Positions 27,419 to 36,962 of a stretch of 60,732 nt of DNA are shown one piece after another. Location: contig CADECP010000044.1 of NCBI GenBank assembly GCA_902825875.1, forward strand, positions 1 through 60,732. The letters are read 5' to 3'. Position 1 is the stretch's first letter. Every line of letters begins with the position of its first letter. A program made the position numbers and the translations under genes. The notes below the pieces were generated by a model. It was not told the DNA's origin. It was given only the letters and a program-made list of their open reading frames with translations, and ran no database searches. The stretch comes from an uncultured Acidobacteriota bacterium. Its GTDB lineage: Bacteria > Acidobacteriota > Blastocatellia > RBC074.

Positions 27419-27877
27419 GTGGCGTCACGGTGTTTGGTTATCAATGAATGGCTCTTTCATGATCTGCAAGGCCACAATCAACCGGAAACTCAGCTTGAAA
27501 CTGCCGAGTTTCTGCAAAAGCTGATTGATGGCCCGGATCGAATCGCGGTTCTGCGCGACAGTGCGTGGATGAACAAAGCTTACCAGTTGATGAAAAGCGA
27601 TGACTTTGTCATTCGTGAACTCGCCAAGCTGTTGAACTGTGGGCTGCTGCTCAATTCAAGCAACTGTCAATTCGTCGAACTTTCTGAAGTCCTGCCTTTG
27701 CCCAAAGAACTCAACCAGATTGATTTGAAGGAAGACCAGTACCTCTTCGAGACGTACTTTGCTGCCAATGCAGATTTGATAGTCACGAGCGACGAAAGGC
27801 TGTGTGACAAAGTGGCAAGCGTAGAATCCGTCAAACTGGTTTTGAGAAACGAATTCTTGAAGGATTATCCCAACTAA
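27419..27877 (+). CDS. PIN-like nuclease, partner of the ATPase
   Basis: GTG start 6 nt after the ATPase stop. The 152-residue product resembles a PIN-like fold: hydrophobic strand LVINEWLFHDL with N9/E10 in place of the usual first Asp, a helical middle, then D106 in EDQYLFET and D125 in LIVTSDERLCD near the C-terminus. These are the places of PIN acidic residues. No other family fits. It is probably the effector (RNase or DNase) controlled by the ATPase. It ends 3 nt before pyrC, so all are one transcript. Assignment is by pattern only. Confidence 0.65.
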   Translation: MASRCLVINEWLFHDLQGHNQPETQLETAEFLQKLIDGPDRIAVLRDSAWMNKAYQLMKSDDFVIRELAKLLNCGLLLNSSNCQFVELSEVLPLPKELNQIDLKEDQYLFETYFAANADLIVTSDERLCDKVASVESVKLVLRNEFLKDYPN

Positions 27878-27880
27878 ACC

Positions 27881-29164
27881 ATGTCTTCATCACTCCTCAT
27901 TCGCAACGGTATCGTTATTGACCCATCGCAATCGCTCGAAGCCAAGCGCGACCTGCTAATCCGCGATGGTCGAGTCGTTGAAATTGCCGAAAGCATCTCT
28001 GCAAACAACGCTGAAGTCTTCGACGCATCTGGCTTGATCGTTGCGCCTGGCTTCATTGACCTGCACGTTCACCTGCGCGAACCGGGTTTTGAGTACAAAG
28101 AAACCATCGAATCCGGCGCGCGCGCAGCCATTGCCGGCGGCTTCACGTCGGTTTGCTGCATGCCGAACACCAAGCCGATCAATGACAATTCATCCGTGAC
28201 CAGCTTCATCGTCGAACAGGCGCGCAAAGCTGCGCTGGCCAACGTCTTCCCCATCGGCGCAATTACTCAGGGGTCAAAAGGCGAACAGCTTGCCGAAATC
28301 GGCGAGATGAAATCCGCAGGCATCGTCGCCATCAGCGATGACGGCAAGCCCGTGCTGGATTCCGGCATCATGCGCCGAGCGATGGAATACGCCGCCCATT
28401 TCGGTTTGCCGGTTGTGGATCATTGCGAAGATTGTTGCGGAGCTTCGGGTTGGGCAATGCACGAAGGCGAGTATTCCGCCTTGATGGGGCTGAAAGGTTT
28501 GCCCGGCGCAGCCGAAGACTTGCACGTGGCGCGCGACATTTTGCTGGGTGAAATGACCGGAGCGCACATTCACATCGCTCATATTTCAACAGCGCGTTCG
28601 GTTGATATGGTTCGCCAGGCCAAGACGCGCGGACTGAATGTCACCTGCGAAGTGACGCCTCATCATTTCGTGCTTTCTGACAAAGACGTTTACCAGAGCA
28701 GTTACAACACGAATTTCAAAATGGCTCCGCCGTTGCGTTCGCAATCCGATGTCGAAGCGATTCTGGAAGGTTTGCGCAACGGAACGATTGACGCCATCGC
28801 TACGGATCACGCTCCGCACCACGCGAACGAGAAGATGTATGAATTCGACAAATCTCCGAACGGCATCACGGGTTTGGAAACCGCAGTCAGTTTGACGCTG
28901 GATCGGTTGGTGCATCGCGGAGTGATTTCGCTGACGCGAATGGTCGAACTGCTGACGACAAATCCGGCAAAGCTTTTCAAACTGGATCGCGGCACGTTGC
29001 AAGTCGGCGCGATTGCCGACGTGACAATCTTCGACCCTGAAAAGCAAATCACGATTGACGCGACCAAGTCTCATTCAAAAAGCCGCAACACTCCGTTCGA
29101 CGGCTGGGAATTGCGGGGCGCTCCGGTGGCAACGATTGTCGGCGGCAAAATCGTCTGGAAATAA
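27881..29164 (+). CDS. pyrC: Dihydroorotase (class I)
   Basis: Zinc amidohydrolase closing carbamoyl-aspartate to dihydroorotate, 427 residues. Metal ligands are visible in [13 protein letters not shown] (HxH), [18 protein letters not shown] and ATDHAPHH. It starts 3 nt after the PIN-like gene and ends the plus pyr arm. With pyrB, pyrK, pyrD and pyrF here, only carbamoyl-phosphate synthetase and pyrE are missing from the pathway in this window. Confidence 0.96.
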   Translation: MSSSLLIRNGIVIDPSQSLEAKRDLLIRDGRVVEIAESISANNAEVFDASGLIVAPGFIDLHVHLREPGFEYKETIESGARAAIAGGFTSVCCMPNTKPINDNSSVTSFIVEQARKAALANVFPIGAITQGSKGEQLAEIGEMKSAGIVAISDDGKPVLDSGIMRRAMEYAAHFGLPVVDHCEDCCGASGWAMHEGEYSALMGLKGLPGAAEDLHVARDILLGEMTGAHIHIAHISTARSVDMVRQAKTRGLNVTCEVTPHHFVLSDKDVYQSSYNTNFKMAPPLRSQSDVEAILEGLRNGTIDAIATDHAPHHANEKMYEFDKSPNGITGLETAVSLTLDRLVHRGVISLTRMVELLTTNPAKLFKLDRGTLQVGAIADVTIFDPEKQITIDATKSHSKSRNTPFDGWELRGAPVATIVGGKIVWK

Positions 29165-29175
29165 CGGTTGGGTAC

Positions 29176-29193
29176 GCAAGCGCCCACGCTTGC
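29176..29193. repeat. Short palindrome after pyrC
   Basis: GCAAGCG-CCCA-CGCTTGC, 11 nt after the pyrC stop. It may serve as a weak terminator or a dispersed intergenic palindrome. Confidence 0.45.
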
Positions 29194-29268
29194 TGTGATA
29201 AATGCGCGAAGCTTCCTTTTTCCTCTTTTGTTGAGCCAACCGCCCGCAAACTGTAAGGTAGCGATTGC

Positions 29269-32200
29269 ATGAATAACCCTGTTTCGATCCACAACGCGCT
29301 GCAAACTTTTGCTGAAACCGTCACCGCCAAGATGACGCAGTTGACGCTGGGCGAGCCTGAAGATCAATTGCGCGCGCCGTTTGAAAATTTCATGACGGAC
29401 TTTGCCGCCGCGTTGAATTGGGACATTGTCTGCACAGGCGAAACGCCTTTGCCTGAAAAACTTGGCCGCCCTGATTACGCTGTTCACCTTGACCGATTGT
29501 TGGCCGGATATGTCGAACTGAAAGCGCCGGGCACCGGAGCCAATGGTTCACGTTTCAAAGGTCACAATCGTACGCAGTTCAAACGCTTTTCCTGCATCCC
29601 GAACATTCTGTACACAGACGGAAACGAGTGGGCGTTGTATCGCAACGGCGAACTGGTGGGCAAAGTCGTACGGCTTTCTGGCGATGTTGCCGCCGACGGT
29701 GGAAAGGCCGCGACTTCTCAAGACGCTCACGCCGTCGAACGCTTGCTGCGCGATTTTCTTTCGTGGCAGCCGATCATTCCTTTTGACCGCAAAGGCAGCA
29801 TCGAATTGAAAGGCTTCGCGGCGTTGCTGGCTCCGCTGTGCAAACTGTTGCGCGAAGACGTTGCCGACGCGCTGGCCGATCAAAATTCGTCGCTGGTTCA
29901 ACTGGCCAAAGACTGGCGGCAATTGCTTTTCCCGGACGCCACAGACGAACAATTTGCCGATGCGTATTCTCAAACCGTTGCCTTCGCGTTGTTGCTGGGA
30001 CGCAGCGAAGGAGCCGAACCGTTGACACTGGCCAGCGCCGAATCTGCTTTGGCAGCGCAACACAATCTGCTGTCGCGCGCGCTGCAAGTTCTGACCGATC
30101 CGGCAGCCCGCGCGGATATGTCAGCCTCGTTGAGTTTGTTGCTGCGCGTGATTGCGGCTGTACCCATCGCCACCTTCGCCGGGCCAGAAGACCCCTGGCT
30201 ATATTTTTACGAAGACTTTCTAGCGGCTTACGACCCAAAGCTGCGAAAAGATGTCGGCGCATATTACACGCCGATTGAAGTCGTACATTGCCAGGTACGA
30301 CTGATTGACGATTTGCTGGTCAATCGTTTGAACAAGCCGATGGGCTTTGCCGCGCCGGATGTCGTCACGCTTGACCCGGCTGCCGGAACAGGGACTTATC
30401 TGCTGGGCGTCATCGAACACGCGCTCAATCGCATTGAAGCCGAACAAGGCGCGGGCGCTGTCGCAGGTCAGGCGACTACTCTGGCCGACAACCTTTACGG
30501 GTTTGAATTGATGGTCGGCCCTTATGCCGTGACCGATTTGCGCGTCAGCCGAGCTTTGCGCGACCGCGGAGCGCGATTGCCAAAAGACGGCGCTCACATT
30601 TACCTGACCGACACGCTGGAAAGCCCGCACACCGAACCGCCACAATTGCCGCTGTTTCTGCGCCCCATCGCCGATCAACACGCCAAAGCGTTGCAGGTCA
30701 AAAGCGATGTTCCGGTTATCGTCTGTCTGGGCAATCCGCCTTACGACCGCCACGTTGCCGCGAATCAAAGCAACAAAGGTCAAACCGGCGGCTGGGTTCG
30801 TTGGGGAGAGAGCAGAAAAGGCACAGACGCCATCTTCCGCGACTTCCTTGATCCGGCTATCGCTGCCGGACACGGCGTTCACGTGAAGAACCTGTTCAAT
30901 TCTTTTGCTTATTTCTGGCGCTGGGCATTGTGGAAAGTGTTCGAACACACGACATCGGATGGCGATGGAGTAATCAGCTTTATCACTTCGGCGGCGTATC
31001 TGGAAGGAAAAGCTTTTTGCGGAATGCGCGAACATATGCGTCGGCAATGTGACGAGATATGGATTCTTGATATTGGCGGCGAAGGACGCGGCACGCGCAA
31101 GAACGAAAACGTCTTTGACATTCAAACGCCTGTCGCCATTGCGGTAGCTGTCCGCTCGAAGAAAACCAAAAAGGACAAACCTGCCCGCGTTCGTTACGTT
31201 CAATTTGAAGGAACACGGGAATCCAAACTTGCGGCGCTCAACTCCGTCAAAAATTTTGCGAAGGTGAAATGGCAGGAATGCCCTAAAAACTGGCAGGCCC
31301 CGTTTCGTCCCGCTGGCAAAGGTGATTATTTCAACTTGCCGCTTTTGACAGACCTGATGCCCTGGCAACATTCTGGCGCCCAGCTAAAACGAACCTGGCC
31401 AATTTCTTTCAGCCCCGAAACACTCAGACTGCGTTGGCGCGCGTTGCTTGCTTCAAAAGACAAGGTTGCAGTGTTTGTGGAATCGCGTGATCGAAACATC
31501 GGTTCTCAATGCCATCCGCTTTTTGGTGGCGATGAAGCGGAAAAGCCAATTGCTGAATTGTCACGCAATGCCCCGACTCCACGAATCGAGCGTTTTGCGT
31601 ATCGTTCGTTTGATCGCCAGTGGGTTCTGGCTGACACAAGACTGGGCGACTATCTGCGCCCCGATCTATGGCAAGCTCACAGCAAACGACAAGTTTATCT
31701 TTCAACCACGTTGCAAAGACCGCTGGACGCCGGACCCGGACTAACGGTCGCCGCGTTCGTTCCTGACCTGAATCATTTTTGTAATCGCGGAGCCAAAGAC
31801 ACCATTCCTCTTTACCGAACCGCCGACGCTACGGAAGCCAATCTTCAGCCTGACCTGTTGGAACTGCTCGGCAAAACTTACAAGCGCAAAGTTACGCCCG
31901 AAGATTTCGTAGCGTATGTGTACTGCACTCTGGCTCAACCGGCGTTCACCAATCGTTTTGCCAAAGAACTGGAAACACGCGAATTGCGCGTGCCGATCAC
32001 CAAAGAAGCTGCGCTGTTTACCAAAGTCGGTCGCGTCGGTGCTCGGTTGTTGTGGCTGCACACTTACGGTGAACGATTCGTTCCGAAAGGCAAACAGCCT
32101 GGCCACGTTCCGCGCGGAACCGCCAAATGCGCAAAAGCCGTTCCCGGCCACGCCGACGGTTATCCTGAAACTTTCGATTACGACCGGACGACGCAAAGCT

Positions 32201-32571
32201 TGCGAGTCGGCGATGGTGAGTTCGCGCCGGTCGCGCCTGAAGTCTTCGAGTTTGAGGTCTCCGGTTTGAAAGTCGTGCAATCGTGGCTGCGGTATCGAAT
32301 GAAAAAAGGCTCCGGCAAAAAGTCTTCGCCGCTGGACGACCTTCGCCCCGAACACTGGACAAGCGATTTCACGACTGAATTGCTGGAATTGTTGTGGGTA
32401 TTGGAAGCAACTGTAAATGGGTATTCTGAACAAGCCAAGTTATTGGACGCCATCATCGAAACCGATTGTCTTCAATCTGAAGAACTGCCTCACATCCCCG
32501 ACCACCTGCGTAAACCGCCAAGCACTCGCCCGATAAATGGCAGCTTGTTCGATCTTTACGATGTTGACTAA
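29269..32571 (+). CDS. Single-chain type IIG/ISP-like restriction-modification enzyme
   Basis: An 1100-residue DNA methyltransferase with restriction potential. A PD-ExK nuclease motif is visible at residues 68-85 (PDYAVH...VELK). A helical connector follows, then the N6-adenine methyltransferase: motif I LDPAAGTGTY near 369 and motif IV NPPY at 489-492. The C-terminal half is a target-recognition domain of the type ISP kind (RWVLADTRLGDYLRPDLW and later). There is no helicase, which separates it from true type ISP enzymes. Methylation of one adenine and cutting by the same chain is expected. No partner subunit is nearby. It follows pyrC by 104 nt, close to the ATPase-PIN pair. Confidence 0.85.
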   Translation: MNNPVSIHNALQTFAETVTAKMTQLTLGEPEDQLRAPFENFMTDFAAALNWDIVCTGETPLPEKLGRPDYAVHLDRLLAGYVELKAPGTGANGSRFKGHNRTQFKRFSCIPNILYTDGNEWALYRNGELVGKVVRLSGDVAADGGKAATSQDAHAVERLLRDFLSWQPIIPFDRKGSIELKGFAALLAPLCKLLREDVADALADQNSSLVQLAKDWRQLLFPDATDEQFADAYSQTVAFALLLGRSEGAEPLTLASAESALAAQHNLLSRALQVLTDPAARADMSASLSLLLRVIAAVPIATFAGPEDPWLYFYEDFLAAYDPKLRKDVGAYYTPIEVVHCQVRLIDDLLVNRLNKPMGFAAPDVVTLDPAAGTGTYLLGVIEHALNRIEAEQGAGAVAGQATTLADNLYGFELMVGPYAVTDLRVSRALRDRGARLPKDGAHIYLTDTLESPHTEPPQLPLFLRPIADQHAKALQVKSDVPVIVCLGNPPYDRHVAANQSNKGQTGGWVRWGESRKGTDAIFRDFLDPAIAAGHGVHVKNLFNSFAYFWRWALWKVFEHTTSDGDGVISFITSAAYLEGKAFCGMREHMRRQCDEIWILDIGGEGRGTRKNENVFDIQTPVAIAVAVRSKKTKKDKPARVRYVQFEGTRESKLAALNSVKNFAKVKWQECPKNWQAPFRPAGKGDYFNLPLLTDLMPWQHSGAQLKRTWPISFSPETLRLRWRALLASKDKVAVFVESRDRNIGSQCHPLFGGDEAEKPIAELSRNAPTPRIERFAYRSFDRQWVLADTRLGDYLRPDLWQAHSKRQVYLSTTLQRPLDAGPGLTVAAFVPDLNHFCNRGAKDTIPLYRTADATEANLQPDLLELLGKTYKRKVTPEDFVAYVYCTLAQPAFTNRFAKELETRELRVPITKEAALFTKVGRVGARLLWLHTYGERFVPKGKQPGHVPRGTAKCAKAVPGHADGYPETFDYDRTTQSLRVGDGEFAPVAPEVFEFEVSGLKVVQSWLRYRMKKGSGKKSSPLDDLRPEHWTSDFTTELLELLWVLEATVNGYSEQAKLLDAIIETDCLQSEELPHIPDHLRKPPSTRPINGSLFDLYDVD

Positions 32572-32636
32572 TGGCTGATTCACAACGCGCAAGATTTGCC
32601 AAGCACAACAGTTGCTGCCGGTGATAAGCTCAATTC

Positions 32637-33497
32637 GTGTTTGAGTACGAATACCGAAACCGAATCAACAAGGTCATTAAGGCCATCATTCACCGCCCGT
32701 GCGACGATTGGACTACGGAATCGCTGGCTGAATTGGCTGGAATTTCTCCGTTTCATTTCCATCGCATCTTTCGTGCGCTAACCGGCGAAACCATGTTCGC
32801 TTTTCTGCAACGCCGAAAATTGCTGCGCGCGCTGGAACTGATCAACGAAGACCGCTTTACGCTGACGGAAATTGCGTTGGAATGCGGATTCGATTCCGGG
32901 TCATCGTTATCACGCGCATTTCGTAAACACTTCAACTGCACACCCACCGAATATCGCCAACGACATCCTTCGCTGCTGTTGCCACCGCCTCGCCCACGTT
33001 CCAACCGGAAAAACATCGCGCAAGCCCAAATCCGAACTACGCCGCGGCGCAATGTTATTTTCGTCGAACGCAAAGGCCTGATTGACCAAAATTTCAACCA
33101 GGCGGCAACTGAGGCATTTCGCGTGCTAACCGCTGAAATCAAACGAGTCAACGCCTGGCCATTCATCCGCGAACGCATCGGCATGTGCCCTGACGAAGCC
33201 GGAATGGTTGCGGACGAAAACGCGCGGTATCAGGCCGGATTCGTCTACGAAGGCAACCTGCCCGCAATGGATTCCGAAGCACAGCGCACCACAATTCCCG
33301 GCGGCAGATGGGCTGTAACTGTTCACCTGGGGTCTTACGAAACGCTTTGGCAAAGTTGGAACCGAACGTACAGGGACTGGCTGCCTCAATCCGGTTTTGA
33401 ACCGCGCGATGAAGCGCCATTCGAAATTTACCTGAGCAATCCCAAACAAACTCTGCCCGAAGAATTGCGGACAGAAATCTGGATTCCGATTGAATAA
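32637..33497 (+). CDS. AraC family regulator with GyrI-like effector domain
   Basis: GTG start. Residues 1-105 hold two helix-turn-helix units of the AraC type (SLAELAGISPFHFHRIFRAL and TLTEIALECGFDSGSSLSRA). The C-terminal 150 residues form a GyrI/SOUL-like small-molecule-binding domain ending in LRTEIWIPIE. Such regulators (Rob/BltR-like) respond to drugs or metabolites. It begins a long plus-strand series of small genes; the next starts 2 nt after its stop, so it may control the cluster. Confidence 0.92.
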   Translation: MFEYEYRNRINKVIKAIIHRPCDDWTTESLAELAGISPFHFHRIFRALTGETMFAFLQRRKLLRALELINEDRFTLTEIALECGFDSGSSLSRAFRKHFNCTPTEYRQRHPSLLLPPPRPRSNRKNIAQAQIRTTPRRNVIFVERKGLIDQNFNQAATEAFRVLTAEIKRVNAWPFIRERIGMCPDEAGMVADENARYQAGFVYEGNLPAMDSEAQRTTIPGGRWAVTVHLGSYETLWQSWNRTYRDWLPQSGFEPRDEAPFEIYLSNPKQTLPEELRTEIWIPIE

Positions 33498-33499
33498 TC

Positions 33500-33949
33500 A
33501 TGAAACTGGTGATGGCAATTTTCTGGGGCGGTTTAAGCGCAGGCACGCTGGATTTCATCGGAGCCTGTGTGAGCAACGCATCGCGCGGCGTGACTCCGTT
33601 GCGAATCGCGCAATCTGTCGCCAGCGGCTGGCTGGGTGCAACGGCGTTCAAGGGCGGATACAAAACGGCTGCAATCGGCTTGACCTCGCACTTCCTGATC
33701 GCCTTTGGCGCGGCAACGGTTTACTGTCTGGCCAGCCGCAAGCTGCATTGGTTGCTGGAACATTCGTGGCTGAGCGGTGCGCTCTATGGTGTAGTGGTGT
33801 TCTGGTTTATGCAATTGGTCGTGTTGCCACTGTCAGCTATTGCGTTCAAACAAAATTTCTCGTTGCCCGCAGTTGCCACCGGTCTGCTCGTTCACATATT
33901 TTGCGTCGGCTTGCCGATTGCGCTGATCGCGCGTTGGCAGGCGCTGTAA
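33500..33949 (+). CDS. Four-helix integral membrane protein (YagU-like)
   Basis: A 149-residue protein with hydrophobic segments near residues 3-24, 55-75, 85-110 and 120-142. The N-terminus IFWGGLSAGTLDF is like the YagU/DUF1440 group, but I am not sure of it. It starts 2 nt after the AraC gene and is surely co-transcribed. No catalytic motif is seen. Confidence 0.8.
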   Translation: MKLVMAIFWGGLSAGTLDFIGACVSNASRGVTPLRIAQSVASGWLGATAFKGGYKTAAIGLTSHFLIAFGAATVYCLASRKLHWLLEHSWLSGALYGVVVFWFMQLVVLPLSAIAFKQNFSLPAVATGLLVHIFCVGLPIALIARWQAL

Positions 33950-33965
33950 CCTATAGGAGATTGTT

Positions 33966-34430
33966 ATGCGCCAACCCACCAAGAAAAGCACTCGAAAGTC
34001 CGCCACAAGCAAGGGATTCACGGATGAGGAACGTGCAGCGATGAAGGAGCGCGCCCAGGAACTGAAAGCGGAAGCGCGTGCAAACAAGAATAAGTCCGAC
34101 GGAGAAAACGACGTGCTCGCCAAACTCGCGGCGCTGCCTGAACCAGAGCGAACAATGGCCACACGGCTCCATGAAATCATCAAGGCCAGTGCGCCAACAC
34201 TCGCGCCGAAAACGTGGTACGGGATGCCCGCCTACGCCAATCAGGATGGCAAGGTCGTCTGTTTCTTTCAAAGCGCGGCAAAGTTCAAAACGCGCTATGC
34301 AACACTTGGCTTCAGTGACGCGGCGAACCTGGACGACGGCACTTTGTGGCCAACCGCTTTTGCATTGAAAGACCTGACCGCCGCCACAGAAGCCAGGATC
34401 AGCACGCTCGTAAAAAAAGCGGTGAGTTGA
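33966..34430 (+). CDS. DUF1801 domain protein (YdhG-like)
   Basis: A 154-residue cytosolic protein: a Lys/Glu-rich N-terminus (1-45), then a DUF1801 domain with the signature [21 protein letters not shown]. Homologues are annotated as iron-chaperone-like but their role is unsettled. It is followed by a DinB gene 18 nt downstream. AGGAG precedes the start. Confidence 0.85.
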   Translation: MRQPTKKSTRKSATSKGFTDEERAAMKERAQELKAEARANKNKSDGENDVLAKLAALPEPERTMATRLHEIIKASAPTLAPKTWYGMPAYANQDGKVVCFFQSAAKFKTRYATLGFSDAANLDDGTLWPTAFALKDLTAATEARISTLVKKAVS

Positions 34431-34448
34431 TTAAAAGGGAGGAACAAA

Positions 34449-34931
34449 ATGAATTCACGCGAACAGCGCGAATTGTTGCGACACACAGTCGCTACTCTGG
34501 CTTATCGCGGAGACAAGGCAGTGCGCGGCGTCACAGACGACTTCGGCAACTTCGCGGCAGGCGGAACCGTCCGAACGCCACTGCAAATTCTGGCGCACAT
34601 CGGCGACCTGCTTGATTGGGCACTAGCGATGGCGAAAGGCGCTGAAATCTGGCGCGATGCAACGCCGACTTCGTGGGCAGCGGAGCTCGTGCGCTTTCAC
34701 GCGGGGTTGCAAGCTCTTGACGAGTACCTCACTTCAGACGCGGAGTTGGGAGTGTCAGTCGAACGGCTTTTTCAAGGCCCAATAGCGGATGCGCTCACCC
34801 ACGTCGGGCAAATCGCGTTGTTGCGGCGGCTGGCAGAAGCGCCGATACGCGGCGAGAACTACTTCCTAGCCGACATCGCGGTCGGACAAACAGGCCCGAT
34901 ACAACCCGCCGCGCGCAAGGAGTTTGATTAA
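34449..34931 (+). CDS. DinB-like four-helix protein
   Basis: A 160-residue protein with the helical pattern of the DinB/YfiT metal-binding superfamily: TPLQILAHIGDLLDWALAM and ADALTHVGQIALLRRLAEAP, where the two His lie where metal ligands are expected. Function is uncertain; some members are thiol-dependent S-transferases. It has AGGGAGG before its ATG. Confidence 0.75.
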   Translation: MNSREQRELLRHTVATLAYRGDKAVRGVTDDFGNFAAGGTVRTPLQILAHIGDLLDWALAMAKGAEIWRDATPTSWAAELVRFHAGLQALDEYLTSDAELGVSVERLFQGPIADALTHVGQIALLRRLAEAPIRGENYFLADIAVGQTGPIQPAARKEFD

Positions 34932-34966
34932 GCGGTTTCACGAAACCTTTTCTCGCAAACAAACCA

Positions 34967-35143
34967 ATGACCAACCAGGAAACAGAAACGAATACACCGC
35001 CGCATCGCCTGTGGCGCAGCGTCTGGGCAATCTTCGCGGGCTTTCTTGCTGTCGTCGCGCTGTCACTCGACACTGACCAGATATTGGGCGCGATTTCGGC
35101 TCAAACGAAAAAAAACAGGCCAACCAAAGAAAGGACTTCATCC
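34967..35143 (+). pseudogene. N-terminal fragment of a lost membrane-protein gene
   Basis: From an ATG at 34967 the frame reads about 40 residues that look like a membrane-protein start (RLWRSVWAIFAGFLAVVALS), then a charged stretch, and runs in frame and without a stop into the VOC gene at 35144. I read the first part as a truncated gene: the expected later helices are gone. A fused anchored VOC protein is the other reading. Confidence 0.5.
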
Positions 35144-35551
35144 ATGCAAGTAACCACTTATCTATTGCTCGACGGCAACGGCAAAGAGGCTATGGAATTT
35201 TACCATTCCGTTTTCGGCGGCGAACTGACGCTGACCACAGTGGGCGATTCGCCTGTGAAAGCGATGTTCCCTCCGGCTTTTCATGCCCGCGTACTTAACG
35301 CCAGACTCAAGAGTGCGCTCGCGGATATATCCGCCTCCGACTGGCTGCGCCCCGCTGAAAAACCTGTCATGGGCAATATGATTTGCCTCTATGTGAGCGG
35401 CGGAACGCCCGAACAAACGACCGCGATTTTTCAGAAGCTAGCTCAGGGGGCCAACGTGACCGATCCTTTAACGGAGCAACCGATCGGACTTTACGGAGCC
35501 TTGAACGACCGCTTCGGCGTCCGCTGGATGTTTCACGCCACCAAGCCTTGA
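35144..35551 (+). CDS. VOC/PhnB-like protein
   Basis: A 135-residue protein of the vicinal-oxygen-chelate fold, PhnB type: LLLDGNGKEAMEFYHSVFGG at the start and a DRFGVRWMFHA end. AAAGGA lies before the ATG at 35144. The frame also continues upstream through a decayed membrane-protein fragment. PhnB-like proteins bind small molecules or metals; no substrate is known. Confidence 0.85.
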   Translation: MQVTTYLLLDGNGKEAMEFYHSVFGGELTLTTVGDSPVKAMFPPAFHARVLNARLKSALADISASDWLRPAEKPVMGNMICLYVSGGTPEQTTAIFQKLAQGANVTDPLTEQPIGLYGALNDRFGVRWMFHATKP

Positions 35552-35583
35552 CCCGGCGAATCAACCATTAACAAGGAGAAAAC

Positions 35584-36450
35584 ATGGCTACGAAAATTTT
35601 CGTCTCGCTGCTCCTGACAATGCTTCTGTCAGGAGTCGTATTGGGGCAGCAAAAACCAACGACGGGCTATGCGCCAGTCAATGGACTAAAAATGTATTAC
35701 GAAATTCACGGGAGCGGCGAGCCTGTCGTGTTGCTTCATGGCGCTTTCATGGCAATTACAGGCGACTGGAAAGAGTGGGTCAGCGAACTTTCCAAAACGC
35801 GGAAAGTGATTGCCGTTGAAATGCAGGGGCACGGGCGAACAGCCGACATCAAACGCGATATGTCTTCTGAAAACCTCGCCGACGATGTGGCGAAGCTGCT
35901 CGATTTTCTAAAAATCCCGATTGCGGATTTCATCGGTTACAGCTTGGGCGCCGGCGTTGCGATGCAATGTGCCATCCGACATCCTGAAAAAGTGCGAAAG
36001 GTTGTCAGCATTTCTGCCCCGATTCGCCGCGACGGATGGGTTAAGGAAGGCAACGATGCGTTGCGGAACTTGAGTTTGGAAATCTTCAAAGGAACGCCTG
36101 TCGAAGCCGAATGGAAACAACTAAACCCGAAGCCGGACGGGTTCGCAGATTTTTTCAATCACCTCAAAGCAACAGCTTTGAAACCATACGACTTTGGCGC
36201 CGATAAACTCAAAGCCACCAAAGCTCCGATGTTCTTTATTCATGGCGATGCCGACGGTGTCCGGCTCGATCACATCGCAGAAATGTACCGCCTCAAGGGT
36301 GGCGAGCTACACGGTGATATACAGCCGCACTCGGAATCAAGACTGGCTATTTTGCCCAACACAACACATGTCACGCTGATGAGTCGCATGACAACCATCG
36401 TCCCGATGGTGAACGACTTCCTCGATGCCAAGCCCCACAAGCAACCTTAA
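35584..36450 (+). CDS. Exported alpha/beta hydrolase
   Basis: A 288-residue protein with a signal peptide (residues 5-21) and an alpha/beta-hydrolase core. The oxyanion segment is VVLLHGAF. The nucleophile elbow is GYSLGAG (Ser nucleophile), with Asp in [10 protein letters not shown] and His in NTTHVT as the rest of the triad. The family includes esterases and haloperoxidase-like enzymes. AAGGAG precedes the ATG. Confidence 0.9.
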   Translation: MATKIFVSLLLTMLLSGVVLGQQKPTTGYAPVNGLKMYYEIHGSGEPVVLLHGAFMAITGDWKEWVSELSKTRKVIAVEMQGHGRTADIKRDMSSENLADDVAKLLDFLKIPIADFIGYSLGAGVAMQCAIRHPEKVRKVVSISAPIRRDGWVKEGNDALRNLSLEIFKGTPVEAEWKQLNPKPDGFADFFNHLKATALKPYDFGADKLKATKAPMFFIHGDADGVRLDHIAEMYRLKGGELHGDIQPHSESRLAILPNTTHVTLMSRMTTIVPMVNDFLDAKPHKQP

Positions 36451-36492
36451 AAAAAACTGCTTAACCTGAAACCAATTCAACAAGGAGAAATT

Positions 36493-36903
36493 ATGGCTAC
36501 CCAAATTTTTGTCAGCTTGCCGGTCAAAGACCTGCAAAAATCCATCGAGTTTTACACGAAGCTCGGTTACACCTTTAACCCACAGTTCGCAAGCGAGACG
36601 ACGGCTTGCATGATTATCAGTGAAGACATTTACGCGATGCTTGGAACCCACGCAATGTTGAAATCACTTACAACCAAAGAAATCTGCGACACGACGAAAT
36701 ACACCAGCGCGTTGATCTCCCTCTCGTGCGAAAGCCGCGCGCAAGTGGATGATTTCGTCGCCAAGGCCATCGCAGCAGGCGGCTCGACTGCCAGCGAGCC
36801 GACGGATCATGGCTTTATGTACTCGCACGATTATGAAGATTTAGACGGCAATGGCTGGGGACTGTTCTGGATGGATCCGAACGCCGTTCCGCCGCAATCG
36901 TAA
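36493..36903 (+). CDS. VOC family (glyoxalase-like) protein
   Basis: A 136-residue protein of the glyoxalase/bleomycin-resistance fold: [21 protein letters not shown] at the start (without its first residue this is the family's typical strand-helix) and [15 protein letters not shown] at the end with the conserved acidic ligand region. AAGGAG precedes the ATG. Substrate unknown. Confidence 0.88.
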   Translation: MATQIFVSLPVKDLQKSIEFYTKLGYTFNPQFASETTACMIISEDIYAMLGTHAMLKSLTTKEICDTTKYTSALISLSCESRAQVDDFVAKAIAAGGSTASEPTDHGFMYSHDYEDLDGNGWGLFWMDPNAVPPQS

Positions 36904-36962
36904 CTCGCTCGCCATCTGGCGAACCTCGTCGAGATTGATATTCCGAACTCACATCAACCACC

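Noticed and set aside
30220..31371. 383-residue minus-strand frame inside the restriction-modification gene
   Set aside because: Shadow of the methylase part, whose plus-strand motifs I and IV are intact.
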